64,000 nucleotides of DNA from Bacteroidales bacterium (GCA_024398105.1 JAKSJP010000005.1:1-64000); one strand, 5' to 3'. Shown: positions 33,267 to 42,615, counted from the stretch's first letter. The notes: generated by a model from the sequence alone, not told the origin. Program-made: numbers and translations.

Positions 33267-35318
33267 ATGAACATCAGATTTTCAATAGAATACAGGACCG
33301 TCTGGGGTGAGGAGCTCGTGCTCTGCACCGAAGCGGGAAGAATCAGGATGAGCTATTCCGACGGCGGGATATGGACAGCCGAGACTGCCGTCCCTGCATC
33401 GGGAATGGTCTATCACTATGAAGTCGAGAGGGGCGGGGAGACCGTCCGTCGCGAATGGTACTCCCACATCATCGTGAAGTCTGACCTGAAGGCGGAGCTC
33501 AGGGACTCGTGGATCTCCAAGCCTACCGAGGACCGCAGCCGCCGCATGGCCGGCACCGCAGTGCCTGTGTTCTCCCTCAGGAGTGAGGACGACTTCGGAG
33601 TAGGCGAGTTCCAGGACATCAGGCTCCTGGTCGACTGGGCTGTGAAGACCGGCCAGTCGATCATCCAGCTCCTTCCGATCAACGACACGACCATGGCAGG
33701 TACATGGCAGGATTCATATCCGTACAATGCCAACACTACCTTCGCGCTCCATCCTATGTACATCAACCTGCCTAAGGCTGGACTCAAGGTGGACAAGGAA
33801 TACAAGGATCTCCAGAAGAAGCTCAACGGCCTCCAGAAGATCGACTATGTGCTTGTCAACAGCGAGAAGAACCGCCTGATGCACAGGATCTTCGACGAGA
33901 CCTTCGCAAGCGTCAGCAGGACAAAGGCCTACAGGACCTTCATCTCAAGGAACGAGTCATGGCTGATGCCATATGCAGCCTTCCGTACCCTCGGGGACAT
34001 ATATGGCACTCCGGAGTTCGGCAAGTGGGGTGAGTACGCGGTCTACGACGGGAAGAAGGTCAGCTCCTTCATCGCCAAGCATAGGAAGGAGATTGATTTC
34101 CACTGCTTCGTGCAGTACCATCTCGACCTCCAGCTCTCCGATGCCGTGGCCTACGCCCACAGGAACAACGTCGTGCTCAAGGGCGACCTTCCTATCGGAA
34201 TCAGCCGCACGAGCGTCGACGCATGGCTCTATCCGGGTCTCTTCAATATGGACTCGCAGGCTGGTGCACCGCCTGACGCCTTCGCTGAGGACGGCCAGAA
34301 CTGGGGATTCCCTACATACAACTGGGACGAGATGGCCAAGGACGGCTTCGCATGGTGGAAGTCGCGCCTGAGGAAGATGTCGGAGTACTTCGACGCGTTC
34401 CGTATCGACCATATACTCGGATTCTTCCGTATCTGGGAGATCCCTGCGGACTGCCCGTACGGCCTTCTCGGATACTTCAACCCGGCCATGCCTTACAGCA
34501 GCGACGAGCTCCGTCAGATGGGCTTCGACATGGACGAGAAGCGCTACAGCGTACCTTCTGAGGATGCGGGCGTGAGGGACGTGCTCTTCATCGAGGATCC
34601 CCGCCGCAAGGGATACTGGCATCCGAGGATCTCTGCCCAGAACACCCAGGTCTACAAGAGTCTGACACAGGCGCAGAAAGATACCTTCAACTGGCTGCAC
34701 GAGGACTTCTTCTACCGCCGCCACACCGACTTCTGGTGGCAGTCCGCGATGAAGAAGCTCCCTGCGCTCCTTGGCTCCACTACCATGCTCGCCTGCGGAG
34801 AGGACCTCGGCATGATCCCGGCCTGCGTGCCTGACGTGATGGACCGTCTCGGAATCGTGTCCCTCGAGATCCAGCGCATGCCCAAGACCTTCGGCGTGGA
34901 GTTCGACGACCCTAGGCACTACCCGTACATGTGCGTCTGCACTACCTCAACCCACGACATGAACCCGATCCGTGCGTGGTGGACCGAGGACAGGAAGATA
35001 ACGGAGAGTTTCTATAAGAACATGCTCGGAGGAGAGGGAGAGGCCCCAGAGGAATGCACCGTGGAGATCTGCGAGCAGATGATACGCCAGCACCTCGAGT
35101 CACCTGCGATGTTCACGATCCTTCCGCTCCAGGACTGGCTCGCCATCGACTCGGACCTGCGATATGCAAATCCGGACGAGGAACGCATCAACGTCCCTGC
35201 CGAGTCACGTCACTACTGGCGCTACCGCCTTCACCTGACGCTAGAGCGTCTCCTGGCCGCCCAGGACTTTGACGAGAGGCTCAGGACCATGGTCACCGGA
35301 TCGGGCAGAGTGCGCTGA
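33267..35318 (+). CDS. malQ: 4-alpha-glucanotransferase (GH77) with one N-terminal CBM20
   Basis: This is a protein of about 683 aa. Residues 1-95 form a CBM20-like starch-binding domain (MNIRFSIEYRTVWGEELVLC). The GH77 barrel then follows, with DSYPYNANTTFALHPMYINL near the start, nucleophile D381 in AFRIDHILGFFRIWEIP, the acid/base Glu in ACGEDLGMIP, and the stabilising Asp in TSTHDMNPIRAWW. The long insertion before the acid/base is the DPE2-like type. It transfers glucan segments during maltodextrin use in the cytoplasm. Related enzymes usually carry two CBM20 copies and are near 890 aa; only one is visible here. The start is the ATG 19 bp after the phosphatase gene. Confidence 0.9.
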   Translation: MNIRFSIEYRTVWGEELVLCTEAGRIRMSYSDGGIWTAETAVPASGMVYHYEVERGGETVRREWYSHIIVKSDLKAELRDSWISKPTEDRSRRMAGTAVPVFSLRSEDDFGVGEFQDIRLLVDWAVKTGQSIIQLLPINDTTMAGTWQDSYPYNANTTFALHPMYINLPKAGLKVDKEYKDLQKKLNGLQKIDYVLVNSEKNRLMHRIFDETFASVSRTKAYRTFISRNESWLMPYAAFRTLGDIYGTPEFGKWGEYAVYDGKKVSSFIAKHRKEIDFHCFVQYHLDLQLSDAVAYAHRNNVVLKGDLPIGISRTSVDAWLYPGLFNMDSQAGAPPDAFAEDGQNWGFPTYNWDEMAKDGFAWWKSRLRKMSEYFDAFRIDHILGFFRIWEIPADCPYGLLGYFNPAMPYSSDELRQMGFDMDEKRYSVPSEDAGVRDVLFIEDPRRKGYWHPRISAQNTQVYKSLTQAQKDTFNWLHEDFFYRRHTDFWWQSAMKKLPALLGSTTMLACGEDLGMIPACVPDVMDRLGIVSLEIQRMPKTFGVEFDDPRHYPYMCVCTTSTHDMNPIRAWWTEDRKITESFYKNMLGGEGEAPEECTVEICEQMIRQHLESPAMFTILPLQDWLAIDSDLRYANPDEERINVPAESRHYWRYRLHLTLERLLAAQDFDERLRTMVTGSGRVR

Positions 35319-35328
35319 TCCTGATTAT

Positions 35329-36246
35329 CTATCTTGCAACCATATCGTCGACATCGTCTTCGAATCTGGCGCCACAGTACTTGCAGTACTTGGCGTCTTT
35401 TTCATGTCCGCTTCGGCCGCAGTTCGAGCAGCGCTTGTTGATGGTCTTGCGCTCGCCTCTTATCATCTCGGCCGAGATGATGCCGGTAGGGACGGCAAGG
35501 ATCGTATAGCCGAGGAGCATTATGAGTGCCGACAGGAACTTTCCTAGCCCGGTCACAGGCGTTATGTCTCCATAGCCGACGGTGGACAGTGTCACGACAG
35601 CCCAGTAGAGGCTGTTAGGGACGTTGTTGAACGAGGTACCGGGGTGCTGTCCTTCCACCATGAACATGATGGTTCCGAGGCAGATGACAAGAAGTACGAC
35701 GAACATGAAGAACACAGCGATCTTCTTCCAGCTGCCAAGGATCGCCTTGACGAGTATGTTGCCTTCTGTAAGGAAGCTGAAGAGCTTCAGCACTCGGAAT
35801 ATCCTGACGAGCCTGAGGCATCGGAGGATGATGGCGTACTGGAAGTGAGGGAACAGGAAGGCGAGGTATGCAGGGAGTATCGCCAGGAGGTCGATGACTC
35901 CGAACATGCTGAAGGCATACTTCTTCGGATTGTTCGAGCAGTAGAGCCTGAGCACGTATTCGGCAGTGAAGAAGACGGTGAAGAAGTACTCAAGGTAGAA
36001 GATGGTCATCCTGAGCCAGTGGGCGTTCGCGAGGCTGCCGAAGATCGCGATCAGCACGCTGACGGAGATGCAGATCATCAGGAAGATGTCGAAGATCCTT
36101 CCTTCAGGAGTGTCCGACTCGAATATGATGTTGTAGAAGAAGTTCTTGCGGTCCTCCTTGGTCTTCAGTCCGTTGAACTCATCGCGGCATCTCTGGAAGA
36201 AGCCTGTCTTCTGCTCAATTGCTTCTGTATCTTTCTGTTTCTTCAT
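35329..36246 (-). CDS. Voltage-gated potassium channel with C-terminal zinc ribbon
   Basis: This is a protein of about 305 aa with six transmembrane segments. The S4 voltage sensor is RCLRLVRIFRVLKLF. The pore helix and selectivity filter are TLSTVGYGDITP. After S6 the cytoplasmic tail carries two CxxC pairs (CSNCGRSGHEKDAKYCKYC), a zinc-ribbon. This is not a standard part of KvAP-like channels and may sense metal or redox state or mediate assembly. The start at 36246 follows TATATTTG at 36271-36278 by 24 bp. It is divergent from the DUF975 operon. Confidence 0.88.
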   Translation of the reverse strand: MKKQKDTEAIEQKTGFFQRCRDEFNGLKTKEDRKNFFYNIIFESDTPEGRIFDIFLMICISVSVLIAIFGSLANAHWLRMTIFYLEYFFTVFFTAEYVLRLYCSNNPKKYAFSMFGVIDLLAILPAYLAFLFPHFQYAIILRCLRLVRIFRVLKLFSFLTEGNILVKAILGSWKKIAVFFMFVVLLVICLGTIMFMVEGQHPGTSFNNVPNSLYWAVVTLSTVGYGDITPVTGLGKFLSALIMLLGYTILAVPTGIISAEMIRGERKTINKRCSNCGRSGHEKDAKYCKYCGARFEDDVDDMVAR

Positions 36247-36326
36247 CGTTGTCTGTTTTTTCCGAGATAACAAATATACAAAATAAAAAAATTCGTACAT
36301 TTACAACAATAAACACTTTACGCCTT

Positions 36327-36971
36327 ATGACAAACCAGGATTACAAGAACGCTGCATTGGCAGCTCTCAAGGGCAACTGGGCTCCTGCAGTCCTTGCTAC
36401 CATCGTATTCATGCTCATCGCAATCGTGATAAGCGGCGGAAGCGCGCTGTTCCCTGAATCAAATACAGCTGCGCTCTTTGCGGCAAACGGCCTGACCAGT
36501 ATTCTTTCACTTCTCGTACTCGTACCTCTCGAGGTCGGATTCTACTACGCATTCGTGAAGCTCCTCAAGGAAGGCGATGCCAACATCCTCAGCAACTCTG
36601 TCTCACTTGGTTTCAGCGGATGGATACACAAGGTGCTGACAATGCTCCTTTTGGGTATTGTAGTCATGTGTGGCGTGATACTCTTCATCATTCCTGGTAT
36701 TATCCTCTCTTTCGCTTATTCGATGGTGCCATACCTTCTCGTAAAGCATCCTGAACTCTCCATTTTAGAGACCCTCAAGACAAGCCGCATGATGATGAAG
36801 GGCCACAAGTTCGACTATTTCTTCCTCAGCCTCAGCTTCATCGGCTGGATCATACTCGGAATATTCACTCTCTTCATCGGATATTTCTGGCTGATTCCTT
36901 ACATCCAGACAACATTCGGCGCGTTCTGGGACGACGTCTACTCTCAGGCTAAGCCTGCAACTGAAGAATAA
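36327..36971 (+). CDS. DUF975-like integral membrane protein
   Basis: This 214-aa protein begins MTNQDYKNAALAALKGNWAP, the usual cytoplasmic opening of DUF975 proteins. At least four hydrophobic helices follow, with the sequences GVILFIIPGIILSFAYSMVP and ILETLKTSRMMMKGHK typical of the family. Function unknown. The start was placed at the ATG directly before this motif. It probably forms an operon with the lipoprotein gene 9 bp downstream. Confidence 0.75.
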   Translation: MTNQDYKNAALAALKGNWAPAVLATIVFMLIAIVISGGSALFPESNTAALFAANGLTSILSLLVLVPLEVGFYYAFVKLLKEGDANILSNSVSLGFSGWIHKVLTMLLLGIVVMCGVILFIIPGIILSFAYSMVPYLLVKHPELSILETLKTSRMMMKGHKFDYFFLSLSFIGWIILGIFTLFIGYFWLIPYIQTTFGAFWDDVYSQAKPATEE

Positions 36972-36980
36972 CTATACTGA

Positions 36981-37979
36981 ATGAAAATAAAGCATATTAT
37001 GTACATGGCGGCAGCTCTGGCTGCCGTTTCATGTGGTACCACCACCAAGGTTGCGGAAAACATCCGCAGAACTGTCACCCCTACGTCGGCACAGGCCGAC
37101 TCCATCCTGGCGGCGCTGACCAGCCCTGAGGGAGCATACAGGACCTGCGTCCTCGGAGAGAACGAGGATTCGAGGATATATGGATTCATCCCGTCAAGGG
37201 ATTCTGCACAGGTCAAGGTCGTGTCCCTCGTCCCTGTGAAGGGGGAGTGGACGCTCAACAGCCTGGTGGCATATCCTGACGGAGACGAGAACGGATTCAG
37301 CTTCCAGAAGTTCGAGGAGGATACGGTAGGCGTCATCGAGATGGCGGGCGTAAAGTATCTCACTTACTCGGCCATCAGGCAGAGGGACAACCAGGTCCAG
37401 AAGTCAGTCAACATCTTCCGTCCTGACCAGGACAACTTCCAGCAGCTCTACTTCACCGGAAAGCGCCTGCCTGACGGCAAGCTCGAGGGCAGCTCGAACG
37501 AGACCCTCGCCCAGGGCCTCGAGAATCCCCAGATGCGCTGGGCCGTCGCAAAGCTCCACAGCGACAGCGAGCTCGTGTTCATCTCGGAGGCCGACATCAT
37601 GACCGACCAGGCCATCGAGTGGTGGATCTCGAAGAACCCGAACGCCCTGACCGGCACGAGCCGCATCACATTCGGCAAGATAGATGCAGGCAGCTCGCTC
37701 GTCGAGGGATACCAGAAGGCCAAGAAGGAGAATCTCGACAGCTACAGGGCTGCGACCTTCAATATCAGAGGCTACACTGTAGTCGTGTCCTGCAGGAAGT
37801 CTGACGGCAGCTACTCGCTCGTGTGGGCGGAGCCTGTCTGCAAGAACAAGAGCACCGACCGTTACCTGAGCTCTATCTATCAGGCGAGCGGCAACACTCT
37901 CTCGATGTTCTACTACAAGGGCAAGACTACATTCAAGAACAATCTCAGCCTCGCGAACGGCTCACTCCAGAAACGATAG
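36981..37979 (+). CDS. Lipoprotein of unknown function
   Basis: This 332-aa protein has an SPII signal (MKIKHIMYMAAALAAVSCGT). The mature protein is mixed alpha/beta with no recognised catalytic motif. A segment AQADSILAALTSPEGAYRTC and the ending KGKTTFKNNLSLANGSLQ suggest a conserved Bacteroidales family, but I cannot name it. It sits between DUF975 and a tandem ABC protein and is probably co-transcribed with them. Confidence 0.6.
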   Translation: MKIKHIMYMAAALAAVSCGTTTKVAENIRRTVTPTSAQADSILAALTSPEGAYRTCVLGENEDSRIYGFIPSRDSAQVKVVSLVPVKGEWTLNSLVAYPDGDENGFSFQKFEEDTVGVIEMAGVKYLTYSAIRQRDNQVQKSVNIFRPDQDNFQQLYFTGKRLPDGKLEGSSNETLAQGLENPQMRWAVAKLHSDSELVFISEADIMTDQAIEWWISKNPNALTGTSRITFGKIDAGSSLVEGYQKAKKENLDSYRAATFNIRGYTVVVSCRKSDGSYSLVWAEPVCKNKSTDRYLSSIYQASGNTLSMFYYKGKTTFKNNLSLANGSLQKR

Positions 37980-37995
37980 ACCATAACTGAATCAG

Positions 37996-39351
37996 ATGGC
38001 AGAACTTGGCAATTCCCCTAAACCGATAATATCCATAAAGGCAGGCGTGCCTATGCTGCCCGAGTGGCAGATGGCGGCTCCTGTCGATTTCGAGATGTGC
38101 CCTGGCGAGCATATAGCCATCGTCGGACCCAATGCGTCAGGCAAGAGCAAGCTTGTCGAGATAATCATCGGCAGACACCCCCTCAAGAAGGGTTCGATCG
38201 AGTATGTGTTCCCGTCTCCGACCAGGAAGTACGTCAGCGACAACATCAAGTACATGGCGTTCCAGGACTGCTACGGCGGCGAAACCGACAAGAACTACTA
38301 TCTCCAGCAGCGCTGGAACCAGTGGGACGTCGAGGACGAGAGGATACTCATGTCCAGCGGCGAGCTGCGCAAGTACAGCCTTTCCAAGGTCCTTCCGCTG
38401 ACACCGGTGGTGCTGATCCTCGACAATCCGTTCGTAGGCCTTGACGTGGCGTCGAGAGCCTATCTGAACGAGCAGCTCAAGGCCATCGTGGACGCAGGGA
38501 AGACCCAGCTCATCCTTGTCCTCTCGCGTACCGACGAGGTCCCGGACTATGTGACCCATGTCGTAGAGACCAAGGACGTCGTCGTGATGCCTAAGCTGAC
38601 CCTACAGGAGTGGAAGGCCCGTCAGGACGTGCAGGCCATGAGCGCAGCGTCTGACGGTGAGGCAAAGTACCATGGTACCGAGGAGCGTCCTGAGATCGTG
38701 CGCCTCAACAAGGTCAGCATTCGCTACGGTCAGAGGACCATACTCAAGGATCTTGACTGGGTCGTCAGGAAAGGGGAGAGGTGGTCGCTGATGGGACCAA
38801 ACGGCAGCGGAAAGTCGACTCTTCTGAGCATCGTGTGCGCCGACAATCCACAGAGCTATGCCTGCGACGTGTCGCTCTTCGGCTTCAGGAGGGGATCCGG
38901 CGAGAGCATCTGGGACATCAAGAAGCACATAGGATATGTCAGTCCTGAGCTGCACCGAAGCTGCAAGCGCAACCTCGAGGCTAAGATGATCGTGGCCCTC
39001 GGTCTGAAGGACTACCACGGGATGTACACTACCGCCACAGAGGAGGAGTTCGCAGTGGCGAGGAAGTGGCTCTCGGTGTTCGGCATCGGGGACATCGCCG
39101 ACCGTCCGTTCATGTCGCTCTCGAGCGGAGAGCAGAGGCTCGTGCTGCTTGCACGTGCGTTCGTGAAGGCCCCTGACCTCCTTATACTTGACGAGCCGCT
39201 CCACGGTCTGGACAATTCCAACCGTGCGCTGGTGCGCGATGTGATAGAGAAGTTCTGCCAGGATCCGGACAAGACCCTGATCATGGTCACCCACTACGCG
39301 GAGGAACTCCCTCCGTGCATCGACCACAACATCACGCTGGTGAAGAACTAG
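37996..39351 (+). CDS. Tandem ABC ATPase (ModF/PhrA-like), first domain with altered Walker B
   Basis: This 451-aa soluble protein has two nucleotide-binding domains. NBD1 has Walker A GPNASGKSK, signature SSGELRKYSLSK, and a Walker B in which the catalytic Glu is replaced by Asn (VLILDNPFVGLD). NBD2 is canonical, with GPNGSGKST, LSSGEQRLVLLARAF and LLILDEPLHGLD. The layout matches ModF/photorepair-like double ATPases. There is no membrane subunit nearby, so it is not an obvious importer. The likely first start is MAELGNSPK, 16 bp after the lipoprotein gene. Confidence 0.82.
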   Translation: MAELGNSPKPIISIKAGVPMLPEWQMAAPVDFEMCPGEHIAIVGPNASGKSKLVEIIIGRHPLKKGSIEYVFPSPTRKYVSDNIKYMAFQDCYGGETDKNYYLQQRWNQWDVEDERILMSSGELRKYSLSKVLPLTPVVLILDNPFVGLDVASRAYLNEQLKAIVDAGKTQLILVLSRTDEVPDYVTHVVETKDVVVMPKLTLQEWKARQDVQAMSAASDGEAKYHGTEERPEIVRLNKVSIRYGQRTILKDLDWVVRKGERWSLMGPNGSGKSTLLSIVCADNPQSYACDVSLFGFRRGSGESIWDIKKHIGYVSPELHRSCKRNLEAKMIVALGLKDYHGMYTTATEEEFAVARKWLSVFGIGDIADRPFMSLSSGEQRLVLLARAFVKAPDLLILDEPLHGLDNSNRALVRDVIEKFCQDPDKTLIMVTHYAEELPPCIDHNITLVKN

Positions 39352-39373
39352 CCAGCTTCACTTATCCGGTCTG

Positions 39374-40147
39374 TTACTTTCCGAATGCAGGCATAGGGAG
39401 AAGCTTGTGGAGGTTGGCCTTGTTCATGCGGTCGATCTTGTCCACCTTCAGTCCCTCTGCCTCATTTCCATGGACATAGCCCTCCGGCTCCTTGCCGGTA
39501 CGGATGTAGATGTCGAGCTCGGCATATGTGAAGCCGATCTTCTCCTCGTCCGGGCAGCTGTGTGGAAGTCCGTCGTCCGGTGTCTTGTGGACCCATTCGT
39601 ACGGTACGCCGAGATAGTCGCCGATTGCGAGCACCTCGGTCACGGTGAGGTTGGCAAGGACTGAGAAGTCGCCCGCGCCGTCGCCGAACTTGGTGGCGTA
39701 GCCGATGTAGTCCTCTGAGAGGTTGCAGGTGTTGACGACCCTGGCGTTGTTGGTCTGGCCGATCGCGTAGAGGGTGGCCATCCTGACACGCGGCGGAATG
39801 TTCTGGACGCTTGCGTGGCTGAGTTCCTCGCCGGCCTCGGTGATGGCCGCGATGAGTTCCTCGCATGCCTTTCCGATATTGACTGTATACATCTTGATGC
39901 CGAGCGCCTTGCAGATCTTGTCCGCGTCGTTGAGGGACTGGCTTCCCTGAGGCATGGAGACTCCTATGACGCGCTCAGGACCGAGCGCCCTTGCGAGGAG
40001 TGCCGCCGATACGGTGGAGTCCTTTCCGCCGCTCATTCCGAGTATGGCCTTGGTGTTCTCGCCTGCCTGAGCAAAGTAATCCTTTATCCACTGGATGAGT
40101 TCTTCAGCCGTCCTGGCTGCATCGAAGCTGTATTCTTTCATGTCCAT
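39374..40147 (-). CDS. nadE: NH3-dependent NAD+ synthetase
   Basis: This 257-aa enzyme is of the short, ammonia-using NadE class. The ATP-pyrophosphatase P-loop is GMSGGKDSTVSAALLA. Downstream NAD-site blocks are NTCNLSEDYIGYATKFGDGA and HKTPDDGLPHSCPDEEKIGF. It adenylates nicotinic acid adenine dinucleotide and amidates it, the last step of NAD synthesis. No glutaminase domain is present. A TAACTTTG box (40176-40183) lies 28 bp upstream. Confidence 0.95.
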   Translation of the reverse strand: MDMKEYSFDAARTAEELIQWIKDYFAQAGENTKAILGMSGGKDSTVSAALLARALGPERVIGVSMPQGSQSLNDADKICKALGIKMYTVNIGKACEELIAAITEAGEELSHASVQNIPPRVRMATLYAIGQTNNARVVNTCNLSEDYIGYATKFGDGAGDFSVLANLTVTEVLAIGDYLGVPYEWVHKTPDDGLPHSCPDEEKIGFTYAELDIYIRTGKEPEGYVHGNEAEGLKVDKIDRMNKANLHKLLPMPAFGK

Positions 40148-40175
40148 ATTTTGTACTTAAAGAGTTTGCGTACTG

Positions 40176-40183
40176 CAAAGTTA
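40176..40183 (-). promoter_or_regulatory. -7 box TAACTTTG for nadE
   Basis: This consensus TAnnTTTG box lies 28 bp before the nadE start codon on the minus strand. No -33 TTG at the normal spacing was found. Confidence 0.45.
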
Positions 40184-40277
40184 AGTATTGGATTCTTACT
40201 TTTTGATAAAAATTCGTTCTAAAGGACGCAATTGTGTTCAAATTGTCCTTTTGTTGGGCTTGATAATCCGTCATCTG

Positions 40278-40638
40278 TTGTTCGTGAGGATTTTTTAGCC
40301 ATATTTGCAGTTAATCGTTTCAGTAAGGCGTTCCGAAAAGCCATATAAGAGAGTAGGACTGAGGTTAATAATTTGTTTATCTTGTTTAATCATGAAGGAA
40401 ATTTATCTTGATCTTGCAGCAGATCCAGGTGGCGCATAGTGCTCCATCTATCTCCTAAGAAACTATCATCATCGCTGCACTTCCTCGACAGACAGTGCAT
40501 TATTGCTACCTACAAACGACGCCTAGGCCTATGTCATCATAGGGCTTGAGTCCGTCCGTCTCCTGTGCCTGAGAAGGCTCAGCATACTTTCAGCATAATC
40601 TTTCAGTAAAAATAACTCTTGTTTTAAACCAATCTATC
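40278..40638 (+). promoter_or_regulatory. Promoter and long leader before two envelope genes
   Basis: TTG (40278-40280), 19 bp, then CATATTTG (40300-40307) is close to the Bacteroidota promoter. The following leader of about 325 nt has a 15-codon ORF (40392-40439, MKEIYLDLAADPGGA), a hairpin CCTATG-TCAT-CATAGG, and a hairpin CTGAG-AAGG-CTCAG. No longer gene is present in 40184-40638. Confidence 0.4.
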
Positions 40639-41106
40639 ATGAAGAAATCACTCATTGGTATCTTCGCTGCTGCCGCAATGTGCCTGGGAACCATTGCCTC
40701 AGCATCTGAACCTGCCGCCCACAAACTCTCAGGGGTGGTTCTTGGAGAGTCCGTGTCTTCGGACGTATATGAGACTCTTGTCGGTTACGGCTACAATGTC
40801 GACATCGTCAACGATGGCGCAATCCTTCTCGCTAACGGCGATCTTTTCATCGAGAAAGTCGAGTTCGACCGCATCACTGTCACTTTCACAGGTGACAAGG
40901 CTTCGCTCATCCTCGCCGGTCACAACACAAAGAACGCCAAGCGCGCTGAACGTGAATATGCACGCCTCGTCGAAGGCTTCTATGCCAAGTATCCTGATGC
41001 CAGCTTCTTCAAGGAGCACAATCTCTTCGGAGAGGACGAGGATTCATGGGCAAGGCTTTCCATGGACGAGACCGGCCGCATCACCTACACGCTCTGCTGT
41101 AAGTAG
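40639..41106 (+). CDS. Small exported protein of unknown function
   Basis: This 155-aa protein has a signal peptide (MKKSLIGIFAAAAMCLGTIA, cleavage near SAS). The mature part has short beta/alpha alternation (LVGYGYNVDIVNDGAILLAN) and no Cys pair apart from a terminal CC. The family was not recognised. It precedes a small barrel protein by 50 bp, probably in one transcript. Confidence 0.6.
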   Translation: MKKSLIGIFAAAAMCLGTIASASEPAAHKLSGVVLGESVSSDVYETLVGYGYNVDIVNDGAILLANGDLFIEKVEFDRITVTFTGDKASLILAGHNTKNAKRAEREYARLVEGFYAKYPDASFFKEHNLFGEDEDSWARLSMDETGRITYTLCCK

Positions 41107-41156
41107 TCTTCACAAACAACATCAAAAAGTCACAACAAATTAAAAAATACAGGAAT

Positions 41157-41744
41157 ATGTCAACTCTTCGTACACTTATCATATCAACAGCCCTCTTCCT
41201 TGCATCGACTCTTGCTTACGCAGGAACAGACGGTCCGCAGAAGGTACGCACACGCCATATCGTCTACGCTGAGTACGAGTACTCGAACAACTCGTCATTC
41301 GCCCTGGCAGTCGCATCGAACAACTACCTCAACCGCTACATGAGGCTCCAGCCGTATTTCGGCATCCAGTATCGTGGTGACAGGGTATATGACCTCGCAG
41401 GCTCGGCTACAGGAGAGACCTATACTGTAGGAGCAGGCATCAACGCCCTCAACGCAGGTGTCGACTTCCAGTTCGGACACAAGTTCGGCATCGTCCGTCC
41501 TTATGCCCTCGTAGGCCCGAAGATCGGCTGGAACACAGTCAGCGCCTTCAAGATCCCTTCAGAGGACGTAGTTGTCGGTGACATCGGATTCTGGGGACGT
41601 TTCGGAATCGGTGCGAACGCCGGAATCGGTGCGTTCATCTCAGAGAAGTTCATGGTCCAGGCGAAGTACTGCTACTACTTCAGCTCATATGACATCCGTC
41701 AGGTGAAGCATGCAGCCCTCTTCTCAGTGGGTTACTCTTTCTAG
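41157..41744 (+). CDS. Small outer-membrane beta-barrel protein
   Basis: This 195-aa protein has a signal peptide (MSTLRTLIISTALFLASTLA). The mature part is a run of amphipathic strands (RYMRLQPYFGIQYRGDRVYD; FGRIGIGANAG-like repeats such as GRFGIGANAGIGAFIS). It ends in ALFSVGYSF, where the terminal Phe is the BAM recognition residue of outer-membrane proteins. It is OmpW/OmpX-like in size; no exact family is assigned. Confidence 0.68.
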   Translation: MSTLRTLIISTALFLASTLAYAGTDGPQKVRTRHIVYAEYEYSNNSSFALAVASNNYLNRYMRLQPYFGIQYRGDRVYDLAGSATGETYTVGAGINALNAGVDFQFGHKFGIVRPYALVGPKIGWNTVSAFKIPSEDVVVGDIGFWGRFGIGANAGIGAFISEKFMVQAKYCYYFSSYDIRQVKHAALFSVGYSF

Positions 41745-41804
41745 GAACCTTAACTATTATATCACAATATCTTTCAGAACTATGAGGGATTTCACGATCC
41801 TTGA

Positions 41805-42608
41805 TTAACTAAGGTCAATGATCTCCAGGTCATCTGGTACGAGAAGGTCGCCGTCGAAGAACTGGCGGCCTTCTTCAGTATAGAGGGCCTTGCGTTCCTT
41901 GATGTTCTTGTCCTCAGTGTGGTAGAGGAGGAGGTGCTTTATCCCGTTGGCCTGGGCGAGCTCGCACGCGTCCTTGACTGTGGAGTGGTGCTTCTCGTAA
42001 GGGTGGAACCTGTCTGCCTGCGAGTGGAGGCAGAACGCCTCGTGAAGCAACCATGAACAGTTCTCCAGATATGGCTTCTCGTGCTCGTTGTACGGCTCGT
42101 CGCCGCAGCAGGTCAGCCTTTCCCCGTTGCCGAGCTCCATGCAGTAGCCGAACTGCCTGGCCTTGGTCGAGTGGATGTCGAAGAAGGTCACCTTATGTCC
42201 GAGGATCTCCTTCGATTCGCAGTCAGCGACAGCCACCAGGTGGATCCTGTCGCCTACGAACTGCTTCTGTTTCCTGTCGATGAGGGTCATGGCAAGGTTC
42301 TGCAGGATCTCTATCACCTCGTCATGTCCGTAGATCACAGCATCTCCCTCGAATGTGCCGTTGTACATCGCCTGGCCTATCGCACGTATCATCCATACGA
42401 TGCCCATGATATGGTCTATGTGCCTGTGTGTCACGAAGATGGTGTGGATGGCGTCCCTCTTGATGCCTACCGCCTCAAGCTGGCGGAAGACGGTGTTGCC
42501 GCCGCCTGCGTCGACGAGGAAGTGCTCGTCTCCTTCGCTGATCACATAACATGTGTTGTAACACTTGGTAACCATCGCGTTACCTGTTCCGAGGATGCTG
42601 ATTTTCAT
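41805..42608 (-). CDS. MBL-fold metallo-hydrolase (RNase Z-like)
   Basis: This 267-aa protein has the metallo-beta-lactamase zinc motif FVTHRHIDHIMGI. Later ligand regions are CCGDEPYNEHE and the C-terminal HLLLYHTED. The start MKISILGTGNAMVTKCYNTC is typical of RNase Z and arylsulfatase-like members. It could process tRNA 3' ends, but the exosite is not evident, so a generic hydrolase call is safer. A TATTTTTG box (42628-42635) lies 19 bp upstream. Confidence 0.83.
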   Translation of the reverse strand: MKISILGTGNAMVTKCYNTCYVISEGDEHFLVDAGGGNTVFRQLEAVGIKRDAIHTIFVTHRHIDHIMGIVWMIRAIGQAMYNGTFEGDAVIYGHDEVIEILQNLAMTLIDRKQKQFVGDRIHLVAVADCESKEILGHKVTFFDIHSTKARQFGYCMELGNGERLTCCGDEPYNEHEKPYLENCSWLLHEAFCLHSQADRFHPYEKHHSTVKDACELAQANGIKHLLLYHTEDKNIKERKALYTEEGRQFFDGDLLVPDDLEIIDLS

Positions 42609-42615
42609 ATTGACG

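Noticed and set aside
33957..34919. 320-codon open frame opposite malQ
   Set aside because: It overlaps the GH77 catalytic core entirely and has no family features.
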